From Bacteroidia bacterium (lineage in GTDB: Bacteria; Bacteroidota; Bacteroidia; Cytophagales; Cyclobacteriaceae): a DNA stretch of 64,000 nucleotides. Of this stretch, positions 17,101 through 25,367 are shown one piece after another (positions within the stretch are counted from its first letter, which is position 1; each line of letters opens with the position of its first letter). The position numbers and the translations under genes are program-made. The stretch lies in assembly GCA_030426345.1 (NCBI GenBank), contig JAUHYU010000004.1, positions 35,006-99,005 on the forward strand, written 5' to 3'. The notes under the pieces were generated by a model. That model saw nothing but the letters and a program-made list of their open reading frames with translations. It was not told the DNA's origin and ran no database searches.

Positions 17101-17929
17101 AATCCCGCTCAATCAATTGGTGGACTTCGAATATATCCAAGGGCCACAGATGATCAAAAGTGAAGAAACTTTTTTGGTGGGATATGTCCTTTTTGACAAG
17201 AAAAAAGATTTGGCAGAGGTTGATGTGGTGAATGATGCGCGGGCAGCCATTCAACAGAAAATTGTTTCAGGGGAGTTAGTTGTTCCGGCTGGAATCAGCT
17301 ACAAATTTTCTGGCAACTACGAAAACCAGATAAGGGCAGTGAAAAGATTATCCGTTGTTATCCCAATAAGTTTAATGGTGATTTTCCTTCTACTTTATTT
17401 CCAATTCAAAACTGTCATTGCATCGTCAATTCACTTTTCAGGGGTATTTGTGGCCTTTGCCGGTGGTTTTATTATGCTCTGGCTTTATGGCCAAGATTGG
17501 TTTTTGAATTTTTCTATAGCTGATATGAATATGAGGCATTTGTTTCAAATGCACAACATCAACTTGAGTGTCGCGGTTTGGGTTGGGTTTATTGCCCTTT
17601 TTGGAATTGCCACTGATGATGGGGTGATCATGGGGACATACATACATCAGGTATTTGAAGAAAAAAAACCGACAACAATCCATGGCGTTCGGGAGGCAGT
17701 ATTGGAAGCCGGCAAGAAAAGAGTCAGGCCGGCAATGATGACCGCAGCAGTTGCCATCATTGCCCTGCTACCGGTGCTGTCTTCAACAGGCAAGGGCTCA
17801 GATATCATGGTACCCATGGCCATCCCAACTTTTGGAGGCATGACCATTCAGATCATGACCATGTTCGTCGTCCCTGTGCTTCAAGCCTTTTGGCGTGAAA
17901 CAGTTATTAATAATCAAAACAAGAAATAA
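14132..17929 (+). CDS. cusA: CusA/CzcA-type heavy-metal RND efflux pump
   Basis: Inner-membrane proton-driven pump that moves Cu+/Ag+ from the periplasm or cytoplasm to the outside through the adaptor and TolC channel. It is 1265 residues from the ATG at 14132 (MLNKIIKYFLENRLITVLLL); the frame is open to 14087. The periplasmic entry domain starts PVDAIPDIGENQQIVF...WPGRSPQDIEDQISYP, a heavy-metal RND signature. TM4 has GIAIAIGVMVDVGIVFVENI, with the proton-relay Asp. The C-terminal half repeats the fold, with ATDDGVIMGTY and RPAMMTAAVAIIALLP. A Met-rich segment (SMPHAGMEQ, DMMVSGIPEVDMVVGKMGRTE) fits monovalent metal. The TolC gene follows with 1 bp spacing. Confidence 0.93.
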   Translation: MLNKIIKYFLENRLITVLLLITIVAWGISTSPFNWNTGFIPKDPVPVDAIPDIGENQQIVFSQWPGRSPQDIEDQISYPLTTYLLGIPGVKSIRSSSVFGFSMINIIFDESIEFYWSRSRILEKLSSLPSGLLPDNVQPTLGPDATALGQVYWYTLEGRDKDRNATGGWDLHEIRTVQDFYVKYGLNAAEGVSEVSSIGGFVQEYQIDVNPDALKAYNIPLYKVMQAVQKSNRDVGAKTIEINKAEYLVRGLGYIKKAEDIEKAVVAVQDNVPIRIKDIAVVALGPATRRGLLDKGGAEVVGGVVVARYGSNPLEVINNIKKKIDEIAPGLPKKTLSNGVESQLTIVPFYDRTQLIHETIGTLETALSHEVLISIIVVLILLLNLRASIIISSLLPVGVLMTFIIMRYTGVDANVVALSGIAIAIGVMVDVGIVFVENIIRHMEMPKNHGAKGKKLLAVIYEGTVEVASAITTALATTVVSFVPVFAMQSAEGKLFRPLAFTKTYALLGSFALGLVVLPTLAYFVFGIKYNKKKVRRIWNFSFIIFGIALAIYAKMMLPLVICLIGINNLLAYQWKEQFQDIPNYINIILTVFIASFFLTEEWMPLGVENSLIINYLFVVILLGFILTMLMSIVHFYEPVLKWCLANKGKFLLLPIFTILFGIVIWLGFDRVFGFVGNTVKNTNAYQSIASTFPGIGSEFMPSLNEGSYLLMPTSMPHAGMEQNREVVGQLDMMVSGIPEVDMVVGKMGRTESALDPAPISMYENIINYKPEYILDEGGHRVRFKSDKRKRFILINGDTVSNQEALQQGIKSEDLIQDNNGQYFRNWRAHIQSPDDIWDEIVKATKIPGVTSAPKLQPIETRLVMLQTGMRAPMGIKVYGPDLSTIEKFGLELEAILKEVPSVKTEAVFADRIVGKPYIHLNINRDEISRYGLNVEDVQQAIETAIGGMQITSTVEGRERFPVRVRYPRELRDDPEAMGKILIPTPTGAQIPLNQLVDFEYIQGPQMIKSEETFLVGYVLFDKKKDLAEVDVVNDARAAIQQKIVSGELVVPAGISYKFSGNYENQIRAVKRLSVVIPISLMVIFLLLYFQFKTVIASSIHFSGVFVAFAGGFIMLWLYGQDWFLNFSIADMNMRHLFQMHNINLSVAVWVGFIALFGIATDDGVIMGTYIHQVFEEKKPTTIHGVREAVLEAGKKRVRPAMMTAAVAIIALLPVLSSTGKGSDIMVPMAIPTFGGMTIQIMTMFVVPVLQAFWRETVINNQNKK

Positions 17930-17930
17930 T

Positions 17931-19157
17931 ATGAAATACATATTAGTCATATCAATATTGTTCGTCTATTGCATTTCAAATGGGCAAAGTATAGACGATT
18001 ATTTTGAAATAGCCTCAGCACAAAATCCAGGCCTTCAGGCCAAATACAAAAATTTTGAAGCTGCCTTGGAAAAAGTATCTCAGGTGAATAGTCTCCCTGA
18101 TCCGAACTTTGCTTTTGGCTATTTTATTTCTCCTGTAGAAACACGGGTGGGTCCACAGAAGGCGAAATTTTCGTTGACACAAATATTACCGTGGTTTGGC
18201 ACCTTGCAAGCTCAGGAAGACGTTTCCTCAATATTGGCGGAAGCCAAATATCAGGAATTTTTGGATGCGAGAAACAAACTCTACTATCAGGTGTCTGCCG
18301 CTTATTATCCATTGTACGAGCTCCAGAGATGGCAAGATATTGAGCGAGAGAATATCCAGATTCTCGAAACATATAAAACAATTGCTACCAAGAAGTTCGA
18401 AAACAACCAAAGTTCCATGGTCGATGTGCTGCGCGTAGACATCATGCTGAAAGACGCGACCACCAACCTGATCATCCTGGAGAAACAGCAAAAACCACTT
18501 CAAATCCGCTTTAACAATATTTTGAACCGACCAGCCCTTGAGCCTATTTTCGTTGAATACACGCTCATAATGCCTCAAATTTCCATGGAATATCGCAAAG
18601 ATTCATTGCTAATATCCAACCCAATGCTGGATGAAATAGACCTCAAAATCAAAGCAAGTGAATCCAGTGAATATGCCATCAATCGACAGAGCCTTCCCAA
18701 GATAGGGCTTGGTTTGGATTATGTCATTGTAGGAAAACGTACCGATATGACCATGGAAGACAATGGCAAAGATGTGCTCATGCCGATGGTCAGCGCCAGC
18801 ATTCCCATCTTCAGAAAGAAATATAAATCAGCTCAAAAAGAAGCCCAACTGATGCAGGAATCATATGCATTTCAAAAAATAGAACTCGCCAATCAATTGA
18901 CAAGTTCTTATGAAATGGCCTGGTTTGGAATCCAAAAACAACAAGAACTGATCAAACTATATGACGCACAGATCATGGAATCTGAGCAATCTCTCAACCT
19001 CCTTTTCAGTGCTTATGGCAATTCGGGAAAGGAATTTGAAGAAGTATTGCGCATGCAACAGCAATTATTGAAATACGAAAAAATGAAAGCGACGGCATTG
19101 GCAGCATTTCAAATTGCCCTCGCCGAACTGGATTATTTAACTGCTAAAACACGATAA
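17931..19157 (+). CDS. TolC-family outer-membrane efflux channel (CusC-like)
   Basis: Outer-membrane and periplasmic tunnel of the metal pump. From the ATG at 17931 (1 bp after the CusA stop) it has a signal peptide MKYILVISILFVYCISNGQ and 408 residues rich in long helices with AQNPGLQAKYKNFEAALEKV and LPDPNFAFGYF near the start, both typical of TolC proteins in CusC-like operons. Two repeats of the helical hairpin are visible (LYYQVSAAYYPLYELQRW..., LTSSYEMAWFGIQKQQELI...). There is no lipobox, unlike E. coli CusC. Tight spacing with neighbours supports one transcript. Confidence 0.9.
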   Translation: MKYILVISILFVYCISNGQSIDDYFEIASAQNPGLQAKYKNFEAALEKVSQVNSLPDPNFAFGYFISPVETRVGPQKAKFSLTQILPWFGTLQAQEDVSSILAEAKYQEFLDARNKLYYQVSAAYYPLYELQRWQDIERENIQILETYKTIATKKFENNQSSMVDVLRVDIMLKDATTNLIILEKQQKPLQIRFNNILNRPALEPIFVEYTLIMPQISMEYRKDSLLISNPMLDEIDLKIKASESSEYAINRQSLPKIGLGLDYVIVGKRTDMTMEDNGKDVLMPMVSASIPIFRKKYKSAQKEAQLMQESYAFQKIELANQLTSSYEMAWFGIQKQQELIKLYDAQIMESEQSLNLLFSAYGNSGKEFEEVLRMQQQLLKYEKMKATALAAFQIALAELDYLTAKTR

Positions 19158-19159
19158 AC

Positions 19160-20464
19160 ATGAGCAGCTACAAAAAAAATAGTTTTAGCCTCATGGGAAC
19201 ACTTGCCCTGGGAACTGGCGTGATGATTGGAGCTGGTATTTTTGCCCTTTTGGGGCAGGTAGCAGAACTGTCCGGCGAGTGGTTTCCATACATTTTTCTT
19301 ATCGGAGCAGTCATATCTGGGTTCAGCGCATATTCCTATATCAAAGTTTCAAATGAATATCCATCTGCCGGAGGCATCGCCATGATCCTCGAAAAGGCGT
19401 ATGGAAAAACACTCATAACGGCTGCCGCCTCAGTTTTGATGGCACTTTCTATGGTAATCAACGAGAGCTTGGTGGCGAGAACATTTGGTTCCTATACCAT
19501 GCAGTTGTTCGATGTTTCTAAAGGTAGTTTGTGGATTCCCGGTCTGGGGGTTGGCATACTGGTTGTTGCTTTTATAATCAATATTTCAGGCAATGAAATT
19601 ATAGGCAAAACCTCACAAGTGATGGCCTTTGTGAAAATCGGCGGCATCATGATTTTTGCAATCGGGGCACTTTGGGCATCCGGATTCGCTTTTGACGACA
19701 TTGTTCCGGAAACTTCTTCCTCATCAAAACAGTCCGTATTCAATTATATAGGAGCAATAGCGCTTTCTATTCTTGCTTACAAGGGTTTTACGACTATTAC
19801 AAATAGCGGTGATGAAATTACCGAACCTCATAAAAACATTGGAAAGGCCATCATTATTTCCTTGTTGATCTGCACTGTTGTCTATCTCCTGGTGGCCTTT
19901 GCGGTAAGTAGTAGCCTGTCCATTTCTGAAATCGTTGAGGCCAAAGATTACTCCCTCGCCGAAGCAGCAAAGCCTGCATTCGGAAATTATGGGCTTTATT
20001 TTACAGTTGGCATCGCAATTATAGCAACGATTTCGGGCCTGATTGCAAGTGTCTTTGCCGTTTCGCGCATGACGGCCATGCTCACAAAAATGGAACTCAT
20101 TCCTCACAACCACTTGGGCATGTCGGGAAGTATTCAGCGGCACATGCTGGTGTATGTCGTGGTCATAGCAATTGTTCTTGCTATTTTCTTTGACTTATCC
20201 AGGATTGCTTCACTAGGAGCCATTTTCTACATAGTCATGGATATCATCATTCATTGGGGTGTTTTAAAGAAATTAAGAAAAGAAGTAAAGGCCAACAAGG
20301 CAATTTTGATCACAGCAATATTACTCGATGCCATTGTTTTGACAGCCTTCGTTTGGGTAAAATTCAGCACAGACAGCTTTGTTGTTTATGCTTCCCTTAT
20401 AGGAATTGTATTGGTTTTTGCCCTTGAAAAATGGTTCCTAAACAGCAAAAAAGAAACTTCATAA
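19160..20464 (+). CDS. APC-family amino acid/cation permease
   Basis: Inner-membrane transporter with about 12 membrane segments in 434 residues. The N-terminal GTGVMIGAGIFALLG motif in TM1 is the substrate-binding loop of amino acid-polyamine-organocation permeases. It starts 2 bp after the TolC gene stop and ends 41 bp before the CopA start, so it is embedded in the copper operon. Its cargo is unknown; given the setting it might move a metal-binding amino acid or a metal ion, as related transporters do, but the sequence does not show this. Confidence 0.88.
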   Translation: MSSYKKNSFSLMGTLALGTGVMIGAGIFALLGQVAELSGEWFPYIFLIGAVISGFSAYSYIKVSNEYPSAGGIAMILEKAYGKTLITAAASVLMALSMVINESLVARTFGSYTMQLFDVSKGSLWIPGLGVGILVVAFIINISGNEIIGKTSQVMAFVKIGGIMIFAIGALWASGFAFDDIVPETSSSSKQSVFNYIGAIALSILAYKGFTTITNSGDEITEPHKNIGKAIIISLLICTVVYLLVAFAVSSSLSISEIVEAKDYSLAEAAKPAFGNYGLYFTVGIAIIATISGLIASVFAVSRMTAMLTKMELIPHNHLGMSGSIQRHMLVYVVVIAIVLAIFFDLSRIASLGAIFYIVMDIIIHWGVLKKLRKEVKANKAILITAILLDAIVLTAFVWVKFSTDSFVVYASLIGIVLVFALEKWFLNSKKETS

Positions 20465-20505
20465 CCATACAATCTAATTATTCAATAAAACTAAAAGTAC
20501 CAATT

Positions 20506-23025
20506 ATGAAACATACATATAAAATAAGTGGGATGACATGCAATGGATGTCGCTCGCATGTAGAAGACATCTTGAACAGCACAGAAGGAGTTGCTAAGGC
20601 AACGGTCAATCTGGAAGAGGCAACGGCTACCATAGAAATGGAAAATCATATTCCGATAGAAACTTTCCAAAAAAGATTGAAAGATGATGGAGGCACATAC
20701 AGCATCCATCTACCTGATGAACACATTCCTGAAGCCAAAAAGCCCTCAAAATCCATGTCTGCCGGACAGGCAGGCATGAATTCTCAGCATGGGGTTTTCT
20801 ATTGTCCCATGCATTGCGAAGGGGATAAAACATACAATAAACCGGGAGATTGCCCGGTTTGTGGAATGAACCTGGTAGAGGAAGTTCCTATGAAGGCAGC
20901 CTCAACAGCAGGGAAATATACCTGCCCCATGCACCCGGAGGTGATAAGCGACAAACCGGGTTCTTGTCCGAAATGCGGGATGGACTTGGTGCCGGCCGAG
21001 CCTGATGTGAGCGCTGAGGAAAAGACTTATAAAGCTTTGCTCTCAAAATTTTGGATTGCTTTGGCCTTTACCGCCCCAATCTTTCTGATTGCCATGTCGG
21101 AAATGATACCTGAAAATCCGCTGTATAAAATTTTAGACTTGAAACATTGGAATTGGATTCAGTTTGGACTTTCCATTCCGGTGGTATTTTATGCTACTTG
21201 GATGTTTTTTGAAAGGGCATATCGCTCCATTGTCACATGGAATCTCAACATGTTTACACTTATTGGCATTGGTGCCGGAGTGGCTTGGTTGTTCAGTTTA
21301 TTTGGCTTGCTGTTTCCGGATTTTTTCCCGGATCAGTTCAAAACCGAATCAGGAACGGTGCATGTCTATTTTGAAGCGGCCACCGTTATTTTGACATTGG
21401 TGCTTTTGGGACAATTACTTGAAGCAAGAGCGCACAGCAAGACTAGCGATGCCGTCAAAGAACTACTCAAATTGGCACCAAATAAAGCCATTCGCGTAAA
21501 GGATGGCCAAGAGCAGGAAATTTCTGTTGATGAAATACAAGTAGGCGATATTCTGCGTGTGAAACCGGGAGATAAGATTCCAGTAGATGGAATCATCACT
21601 GAAGGCCATTCGACCATAGATGAGTCTATGATCACCGGAGAACCCGTGCCTGTAGAAAAATCCGAGGATGACAAAATCAGCAGTGGAACCATCAATGGCA
21701 ATCAATCTTTCCTGATGAAGGCAGAAAAAGTGGGCGCTGACACGCTATTGTCGCAAATCATTCAGATGGTCAACAATGCCAGCAGAAGCAAGGCTCCCAT
21801 CCAAAAAATCGCAGATCAGGTGTCAGGATATTTCGTTCCGATTGTGGTAATCATATCAGTCATCACTTATGCTGTCTGGGCTATTTGGGGGCCAGAGCCT
21901 GCTTATGTTTATGCTTTGGTCAATGCCATTGCAGTGCTGATCATTGCCTGTCCGTGTGCTTTGGGGCTGGCCACTCCAATGTCTGTGATGGTTGGCGTGG
22001 GCAAGGGCGCACAATCGGGCGTGTTGATCAAAAATGCCGAGGCACTCGAAAAAATGAATAAAACAGATGTATTGATCATTGATAAAACCGGAACGATTAC
22101 GGAAGGAAAACCAACCGTAGAAACTGTAGAATCCTTTATTGATGATTATACAGAAAAACAAGTCTTGCAGCTGATTGTATCCATCAATCAAAATAGTGAG
22201 CATCCTCTCGCCCAGGCAACTGTAAACTATGGGAAAGAAAAGGAAATAGAAATTCTAAAAGCAGATGGCTTTAGTGCTGAAACCGGCAAAGGTGTAGAAG
22301 CTAAGATCGAAGGCAAAAAAGTGGCACTTGGCAATGACAAAATGATGGAATATGCCAACGTCGACCTCACAGACAAAGCAAAATCTGCTGCTGAAGCATA
22401 TCAAAAGAAAGGAAAAACAGTGTCCTATTTATCTGTGGGAAATGAAGTCGTTGGTTGCGTGGTGATCGGGGACAAAATCAAAGCTACCAGCGCCAAGGCC
22501 ATCAAAGAATTGCAGGAATCGGGCATTGCTGTGTACATGCTCACAGGTGATAATCAAAACACTGCCAAAGCCGTAGCTGATGAGCTTAACCTCGACAATT
22601 TTAAATCAGGCATGCTGCCAAAAGATAAATTGGATGAAGTGGAAAAACTACAAGCTGAAGGAAAAGTCGTGGCCATGGCCGGTGACGGCATCAATGACGC
22701 CCCTGCCCTCGCTCAGAGCGATATTGGAATTGCTATGGGCACCGGGACAGATGTGGCCATTCAAAGCGCAGCCATCACTTTGGTGAAGGGTGATTTGCAC
22801 GGCATAGTGAAGGCCAGAAACCTGAGCCGCAACGTCATGAAAAACATCAAACAGAATTTATTCTTTGCCTTGATATACAATTCATTGGGCATCCCGCTGG
22901 CTGCAGGGGTATTATTTCCATTTTTTGGAATCTTGCTTTCGCCAATGATCGCGGCATTAGCCATGAGCTTCAGCTCTGTATCCGTAATCGCCAATGCCTT
23001 AAGGTTGAGAACACAAGATATTTAA
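20506..23025 (+). CDS. copA: Copper/silver-exporting P1B-type ATPase with two HMBD zinc-ribbon-like modules
   Basis: Pumps Cu+ or Ag+ out of the cytoplasm with ATP. From ATG 20506 (839 residues): HMA domain with GMTCNGC (about 8-14), then two heavy-metal-binding modules (FYCPMHCEGD...CPVCGMNL near 103-128 and YTCPMHPEV...CPKCGMDL near 140-166), eight membrane segments with the CPC motif (IACPCALGLATP), the phosphorylation site DKTGT, an SEHPLA motif and GDGINDAPAL. The linker between HMA and the first module contains KKPSKSMSAGQ, encoded by a clear copy of the repeat core (20737-20757). The long frame to 20431 overlaps the permease gene and is unlikely to be used. Confidence 0.95.
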   Translation: MKHTYKISGMTCNGCRSHVEDILNSTEGVAKATVNLEEATATIEMENHIPIETFQKRLKDDGGTYSIHLPDEHIPEAKKPSKSMSAGQAGMNSQHGVFYCPMHCEGDKTYNKPGDCPVCGMNLVEEVPMKAASTAGKYTCPMHPEVISDKPGSCPKCGMDLVPAEPDVSAEEKTYKALLSKFWIALAFTAPIFLIAMSEMIPENPLYKILDLKHWNWIQFGLSIPVVFYATWMFFERAYRSIVTWNLNMFTLIGIGAGVAWLFSLFGLLFPDFFPDQFKTESGTVHVYFEAATVILTLVLLGQLLEARAHSKTSDAVKELLKLAPNKAIRVKDGQEQEISVDEIQVGDILRVKPGDKIPVDGIITEGHSTIDESMITGEPVPVEKSEDDKISSGTINGNQSFLMKAEKVGADTLLSQIIQMVNNASRSKAPIQKIADQVSGYFVPIVVIISVITYAVWAIWGPEPAYVYALVNAIAVLIIACPCALGLATPMSVMVGVGKGAQSGVLIKNAEALEKMNKTDVLIIDKTGTITEGKPTVETVESFIDDYTEKQVLQLIVSINQNSEHPLAQATVNYGKEKEIEILKADGFSAETGKGVEAKIEGKKVALGNDKMMEYANVDLTDKAKSAAEAYQKKGKTVSYLSVGNEVVGCVVIGDKIKATSAKAIKELQESGIAVYMLTGDNQNTAKAVADELNLDNFKSGMLPKDKLDEVEKLQAEGKVVAMAGDGINDAPALAQSDIGIAMGTGTDVAIQSAAITLVKGDLHGIVKARNLSRNVMKNIKQNLFFALIYNSLGIPLAAGVLFPFFGILLSPMIAALAMSFSSVSVIANALRLRTQDI

Positions 23026-23060
23026 TGATTTGATTATATGATAGTTCGATGGTTTGATTA
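23026..23060. repeat. Left low-complexity inverted repeat flanking the four-helix-bundle gene
   Basis: Starts directly after the CopA stop with atgatttgattatatgatag and ends with tcgatggtttgatta. Its reverse complement resembles 23550-23592 inside the adaptor gene: both hold aatcaaaccatc, then an actatcata-like block, then atcaaat. About 25 of 31 positions agree by eye. Confidence 0.6.
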
Positions 23061-23071
23061 AAAAATGAAAG

Positions 23072-23425
23072 ATGGAAAAGAGAAATGAAATATTGGAATT
23101 AAGTTTTGAGTTTGCGCTCAAAATCATAGCGTATTCTGAAGCTTTGGAAGAAAAGAGAAAGTATGTGATTGCCAGACAACTGCTTAAATCGGGAACGTCT
23201 GTTGGTGCAAATATCAGGGAAGCTCAAAATGCGCACAGTCGAAAAGATTTTATAGCCAAATGCATCATTGCTGCCAAAGAAGCTGATGGAACTGAGTATT
23301 GGTTGCTGCTCTGTGAAAAAAGTCCGGGCTACCCAAATCCGGGAATACTCTTGGAAAATATACTATCCCTAAAAAAACTGCTTTCTAAAAGCATTTCATC
23401 ATCGATCAAAAACATTCAAAAATGA
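23072..23425 (+). CDS. Four-helix-bundle protein (23S rRNA intervening-sequence protein family)
   Basis: Small helical protein of 117 residues from a family first seen in insertions of 23S rRNA genes and also found as free genes; biochemical role unknown. The hallmark QLLKSGTSVGANIREAQ lies at about 36-52, followed by DFIAKCIIAAKEADGTEYWL. Its stop overlaps the start of the adaptor gene (ATGA at 23422). It sits between CopA and CusB, which are normally adjacent, and is bracketed by inverted low-complexity repeats, so it may have entered the operon as a unit. It has no membrane segment and no obvious copper motif. Confidence 0.92.
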   Translation: MEKRNEILELSFEFALKIIAYSEALEEKRKYVIARQLLKSGTSVGANIREAQNAHSRKDFIAKCIIAAKEADGTEYWLLLCEKSPGYPNPGILLENILSLKKLLSKSISSSIKNIQK

Positions 23426-25227
23426 AAAAGATATTAAACAATAAATATATCCGATTCGGCCTAGCGCTGAGTGTCGGAATGCTTCTCGGTTGGTTCATCA
23501 AACCATCAAATCATCGCACCATTACATCATCAGCACATCAGCACATCGACGAATCAAACCATCATACCATCATACCATCAAATAATCAATCATGGACTTG
23601 TTCCATGCATCCCCAAATCAAGAGAAATGAACCGGGGCAATGCCCGATCTGTGGCATGGAATTAATACCACTTTCTGCTGACGAAAAGGGTCAAAATCCC
23701 ATGGCCGTGAGTATGTCGTCAACTGCTATGAAATTAGCAAACGTGCAAACGATGATCGTGAGCAGCGGGGACGCTGAAAAATCAATCCGGCTGAATGGAA
23801 AAATCCAAGCAGACGAAAGGATGCTTTTCACGCAATCGACACATATTCCCGGAAGGATTGAAGAGTTAAGAGTCAATTTTACTGGCGAATATGTGTCGAA
23901 AGGACAGGTAATTGCCAAGGTCTATTCACCTGATCTAGTCACAGCACAGAAGGAATTATTTGAAGCACAAAAAATCCAAGAATCCCAGCCGGCCCTTTAT
24001 AATGCCGCAAAAGGAAAGTTAAAAAACTGGAAACTCTCGGATCAACAAATCAACAATATTTTAACTTCAGGAAAATCGATTGACCAATTTCCTGTTTTGG
24101 CCAATGCCTCAGGATACGTCACACAAAAACTAGTCAACCTTGGTGATTATATCAAACTTGGACAGCCCATCTATGAAATTGCAGATTTCTCTAAAGTATG
24201 GATTCTGTTCGATGTGTATGAATCTGACATGCGTTGGATCCACAAAGGCGATAAAATAACGTTTGAGATCCAATCCCTTCCCGGGGAAGCGTTTCATGGA
24301 AATATCAGCTATTTGGATCCGGTAATCGATCTTAAAACAAGAGTTGCCAAGGCGAGGGTTGAAGTCAGAAATACGGAACAAAAATTGAAACCTGAGATGT
24401 TTGTGAGCGGTATTTTGGCAACGGCTCCTAAAGGAAAAGGAAATTCCATTGTCGTTCCAAAATCTGCGGTGATGTGGACAGGAAAGCGGTCTGTGGTTTA
24501 CGTCAAAAACACCACTGACCAAGGCATAAGTTTCATGATGCAGGAGGTAACTTTGGGGGCTGAATTAGGAGATGGGTTTGTGATCAAATCCGGTCTGCAG
24601 TCAGGGGAAGAAATAGCTATCAACGGCACATTCAGCATCGATGCCGCTGCACAGCTCGATGGCAAACCCAGCATGATGAACCCCGAAGGCGGTGTGGCCA
24701 TGACCGGTCACAACCATGGAAAAATGTTCGATAATTCCATGAAAAAACCATCGACTGAATCCGTTCAAAAAACTGAAATTAGTTCGGAAGCAAAAATGGC
24801 TTTGACACCGATATTTCAATCCTATTTTGAAATGAAAAACGCCTTGACGGCTGATGATTTTGCGAAAGCGCAAAACTCAGGAAAATCCATGCGCAAAGAA
24901 TTGGCCACAATCAACATGTCATTGTTCACAGGGAACTCTCATGGAATTTGGATGGATTATTCATCCAAACTAAGTAATGCTCTGCAGCACATTGATCATC
25001 TGACAACTATAGATGCATTGAGGAAGGATTTTATGTCCGTTTCTACTGCGATGATTGGCATTTCTGAATCTTTCCATCCTATGAATGAAATATTATATGT
25101 CCAACATTGCCCGATGGCAAATACCAACAAAGGGGCAGATTGGCTGAGCGAAGAAAAGGAAATTATCAACCCATATTTTGGCCAGGCCATGTTGAGTTGT
25201 GGGGAAACTACCAAAACCATCCAATGA
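23422..25227 (+). CDS. cusB: CusB-type RND efflux adaptor with HMBD module and C-terminal DUF3347 domain
   Basis: Periplasmic adaptor of the Cu+/Ag+ pump. Of 601 residues: N-terminal membrane anchor (IRFGLALSVGMLLGWF), a Ser/His/Ile/Thr-rich linker at about 25-52 encoded by simple DNA repeats, a metal-binding module (WTCSMHPQI...GQCPICGMELIP) at about 57-80, HlyD barrel/lipoyl regions to about 430, and a C-terminal DUF3347 domain (about 450-600) ending in QHCPMANTNKGADWLSEE and a conserved Cys (LSCGE). DUF3347 probably binds metal. Start overlaps the four-helix-bundle stop; the stop overlaps the next gene (ATGA). The repeat-derived linker is odd: related proteins usually carry a His/Asp-rich segment there. 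Confidence 0.93.
   Translation: MKKILNNKYIRFGLALSVGMLLGWFIKPSNHRTITSSAHQHIDESNHHTIIPSNNQSWTCSMHPQIKRNEPGQCPICGMELIPLSADEKGQNPMAVSMSSTAMKLANVQTMIVSSGDAEKSIRLNGKIQADERMLFTQSTHIPGRIEELRVNFTGEYVSKGQVIAKVYSPDLVTAQKELFEAQKIQESQPALYNAAKGKLKNWKLSDQQINNILTSGKSIDQFPVLANASGYVTQKLVNLGDYIKLGQPIYEIADFSKVWILFDVYESDMRWIHKGDKITFEIQSLPGEAFHGNISYLDPVIDLKTRVAKARVEVRNTEQKLKPEMFVSGILATAPKGKGNSIVVPKSAVMWTGKRSVVYVKNTTDQGISFMMQEVTLGAELGDGFVIKSGLQSGEEIAINGTFSIDAAAQLDGKPSMMNPEGGVAMTGHNHGKMFDNSMKKPSTESVQKTEISSEAKMALTPIFQSYFEMKNALTADDFAKAQNSGKSMRKELATINMSLFTGNSHGIWMDYSSKLSNALQHIDHLTTIDALRKDFMSVSTAMIGISESFHPMNEILYVQHCPMANTNKGADWLSEEKEIINPYFGQAMLSCGETTKTIQ
23495..23592. repeat. Right low-complexity repeat inside the cusB linker
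   Basis: Tract built from short units such as catcataccatc and atcagcacatcagc. It is translated as part of CusB and includes the segment inverted with respect to 23026-23060. Base composition and period differ sharply from the flanking coding DNA. Confidence 0.65.
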
Positions 25228-25355
25228 AAGCATGTTGCAAAACCGAAGAAGATAATCCATCAAAATTAAAAAAGTGGATTAGCCGATTTGTCTGGAGCAT
25301 TGTCATTTTGCTTCTGACGAGCATCATTATAATTCAAATAATTTCTAACCAATAA
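25224..25355 (+). CDS. Small single-span membrane protein with N-terminal CC (43 aa)
   Basis: Starts at the ATGA overlap with the cusB stop, so it is translationally coupled. The protein is MKACCKTEEDNPSKLKKW followed by one hydrophobic helix (FVWSIVILLLTSIIIIQII). The paired Cys next to the membrane and the position between cusB and a DUF3347 gene suggest metal binding or pump assembly (inference). I do not know a named family. A longer frame from 25107 overlaps cusB and is not likely. Confidence 0.65.
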   Translation: MKACCKTEEDNPSKLKKWISRFVWSIVILLLTSIIIIQIISNQ

Positions 25356-25367
25356 AAACTATTTATC

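Noticed and set aside
23072..23425. Four-helix-bundle gene as an Avd accessory of a diversity-generating retroelement
   Set aside because: No reverse transcriptase, template repeat or variable repeat nearby.
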